Both the position numbers and the translations under genes were made by a program. A stretch of DNA of 5,743 bases from Puniceicoccales bacterium (GTDB lineage: Bacteria > Verrucomicrobiota > Verrucomicrobiia > Opitutales > JAIRLG01), in NCBI GenBank assembly GCA_031278595.1, contig JAITKE010000091.1, forward strand, positions 1 to 5,743, in the 5' to 3' direction. Position 1 is the stretch's first letter. Every line of letters starts with the position of its first letter. This document shows positions 5,509 through 5,743 of the stretch, piece by piece. Below the pieces are notes generated by a model that saw nothing but the letters and a program-made list of their open reading frames with translations, searched no databases and was not told the DNA's origin.

Positions 5509-5743
5509 ACGCTAAAGAAAAGCAAGAAATTCCTACTAAAAAAGCAATCAAGTCCTCCTTGGCCCAACTCTCGGCAGGCTCAGTCGAGAGAAAGTGGATT
5601 CTTTTCACCGATCGAAGCGCCAGTCACAGCGTTTTTGGGGCCGCCTTGGGAGCCCTTCGGGCTCCGGGCCCGCGAAGCGGGCCGCGCCGGAGGAAAGCGG
5701 AAAAAAGAGAAAGAAGCGAACTACCGGCACAAATCCGGCCCCC
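5509..5743. other. Upstream region of the nuclease gene
   Basis: No gene is supported here. Bases 5509-5560 would hold the leader of the nuclease gene. A perfect AAGGAGG (minus, 5560-5554) lies 45 nt before the GTG start but is not at a usable distance from it. Further out are two perfect hairpins (element C, 5641-5700) and a purine-rich tract (about 5689-5720). No clear promoter is seen; the transcript probably begins in this region or to the right of the window. Confidence 0.6.
5641..5700. repeat. Element C: paired GC-rich hairpins, possible degenerate relative of A and B
   Basis: Two perfect 7-bp hairpins with 3-nt loops: 5649-5665 (GGAGCCC, TTC, GGGCTCC) and 5667-5683 (GGCCCGC, GAA, GCGGGCC), separated by one base (G5666). 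The second has the same 7-bp stem as hairpin 2 of element A. A weak outer stem is possible in the minus-strand RNA (CCGCUUU from 5700-5694 with AAGGCGG from 5647-5641, one G-U pair). A third hairpin is missing; a 10-nt segment lies in its place. An alternative outer pairing, GGGGCCG 5637-5643 with CGGCCCC 5736-5742, would give about 106 nt. The element may be degenerate, cut by the window edge, or simply a hairpin pair. Confidence 0.55.

Noticed and set aside
5375..5608. Minus-strand 77-codon frame starting upstream of the nuclease gene, with AAGGAGG inside it
   Set aside because: It overlaps the first 130 nt of the nuclease gene in another frame. The AAGGAGG is followed by TTG after only two bases, and an in-frame TAG at 5514-5512 blocks a frameshift link to the nuclease. 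Not convincing as a leader peptide.
1240..5700. CRISPR array made of the repeated hairpins
   Set aside because: The hairpins do not recur as identical direct repeats with regular spacers, and no cas gene is present.

Overview
The window is a stretch of bacterial chromosome of moderately high GC content. It carries three protein-coding genes, all on the minus strand, and its intergenic DNA is unusually structured. Read in the direction of transcription (right to left), the genes are a large AddB/RecB-type PD-(D/E)XK nuclease (1065 codons), dapB for 4-hydroxy-tetrahydrodipicolinate reductase (lysine and diaminopimelate synthesis), and a SufS-type cysteine desulfurase (Fe-S cluster assembly). 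The desulfurase runs off the left edge, about 28 residues short of the usual length. A diaminopimelate pathway and a SUF-type desulfurase mean a bacterium, probably one with a peptidoglycan wall. Hairpin-rich spacers and an AddB-like protein with a decayed helicase half would suit a Verrucomicrobiota-like lineage, but that placement is only an impression.

Layout: 1-1135 sufS-like (partial); 1136-1384 spacer with element A (1240-1337); 1385-2116 dapB; 2117-2310 spacer with a 28-nt direct repeat and element B (2186-2284); 2311-5508 AddB-like nuclease; 5509-5743 upstream region with two strong hairpins (element C). No pathway obviously links the three genes. The spacers are wide (249 and 194 nt), so they look like neighbours rather than a tight operon. 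None of the three start codons has a well-placed Shine-Dalgarno sequence.

The most striking observation is in the spacers. Elements A (98 nt) and B (99 nt) are each a perfectly closed cloverleaf: a perfect outer stem (17 and 12 bp) enclosing three hairpins with almost no unpaired bases. If B is read on the minus strand, both have the same order: outer stem, a 15-nt hairpin (6-bp stem, 3-nt loop), a middle hairpin, exactly one unpaired base, the largest hairpin, outer stem. Their primary sequences are essentially unrelated. A conserved four-way-junction shape with free sequence suggests a structured mobile element or a structured RNA/DNA site family. I do not recognise it as a named family.

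The nuclease gene has its own oddities. It has no Walker A motif, no cysteine where AddB places its first Fe-S ligand, and two linkers built from in-frame tandem repeats (six hexapeptides; two 32-residue units). The nuclease motifs themselves look intact.
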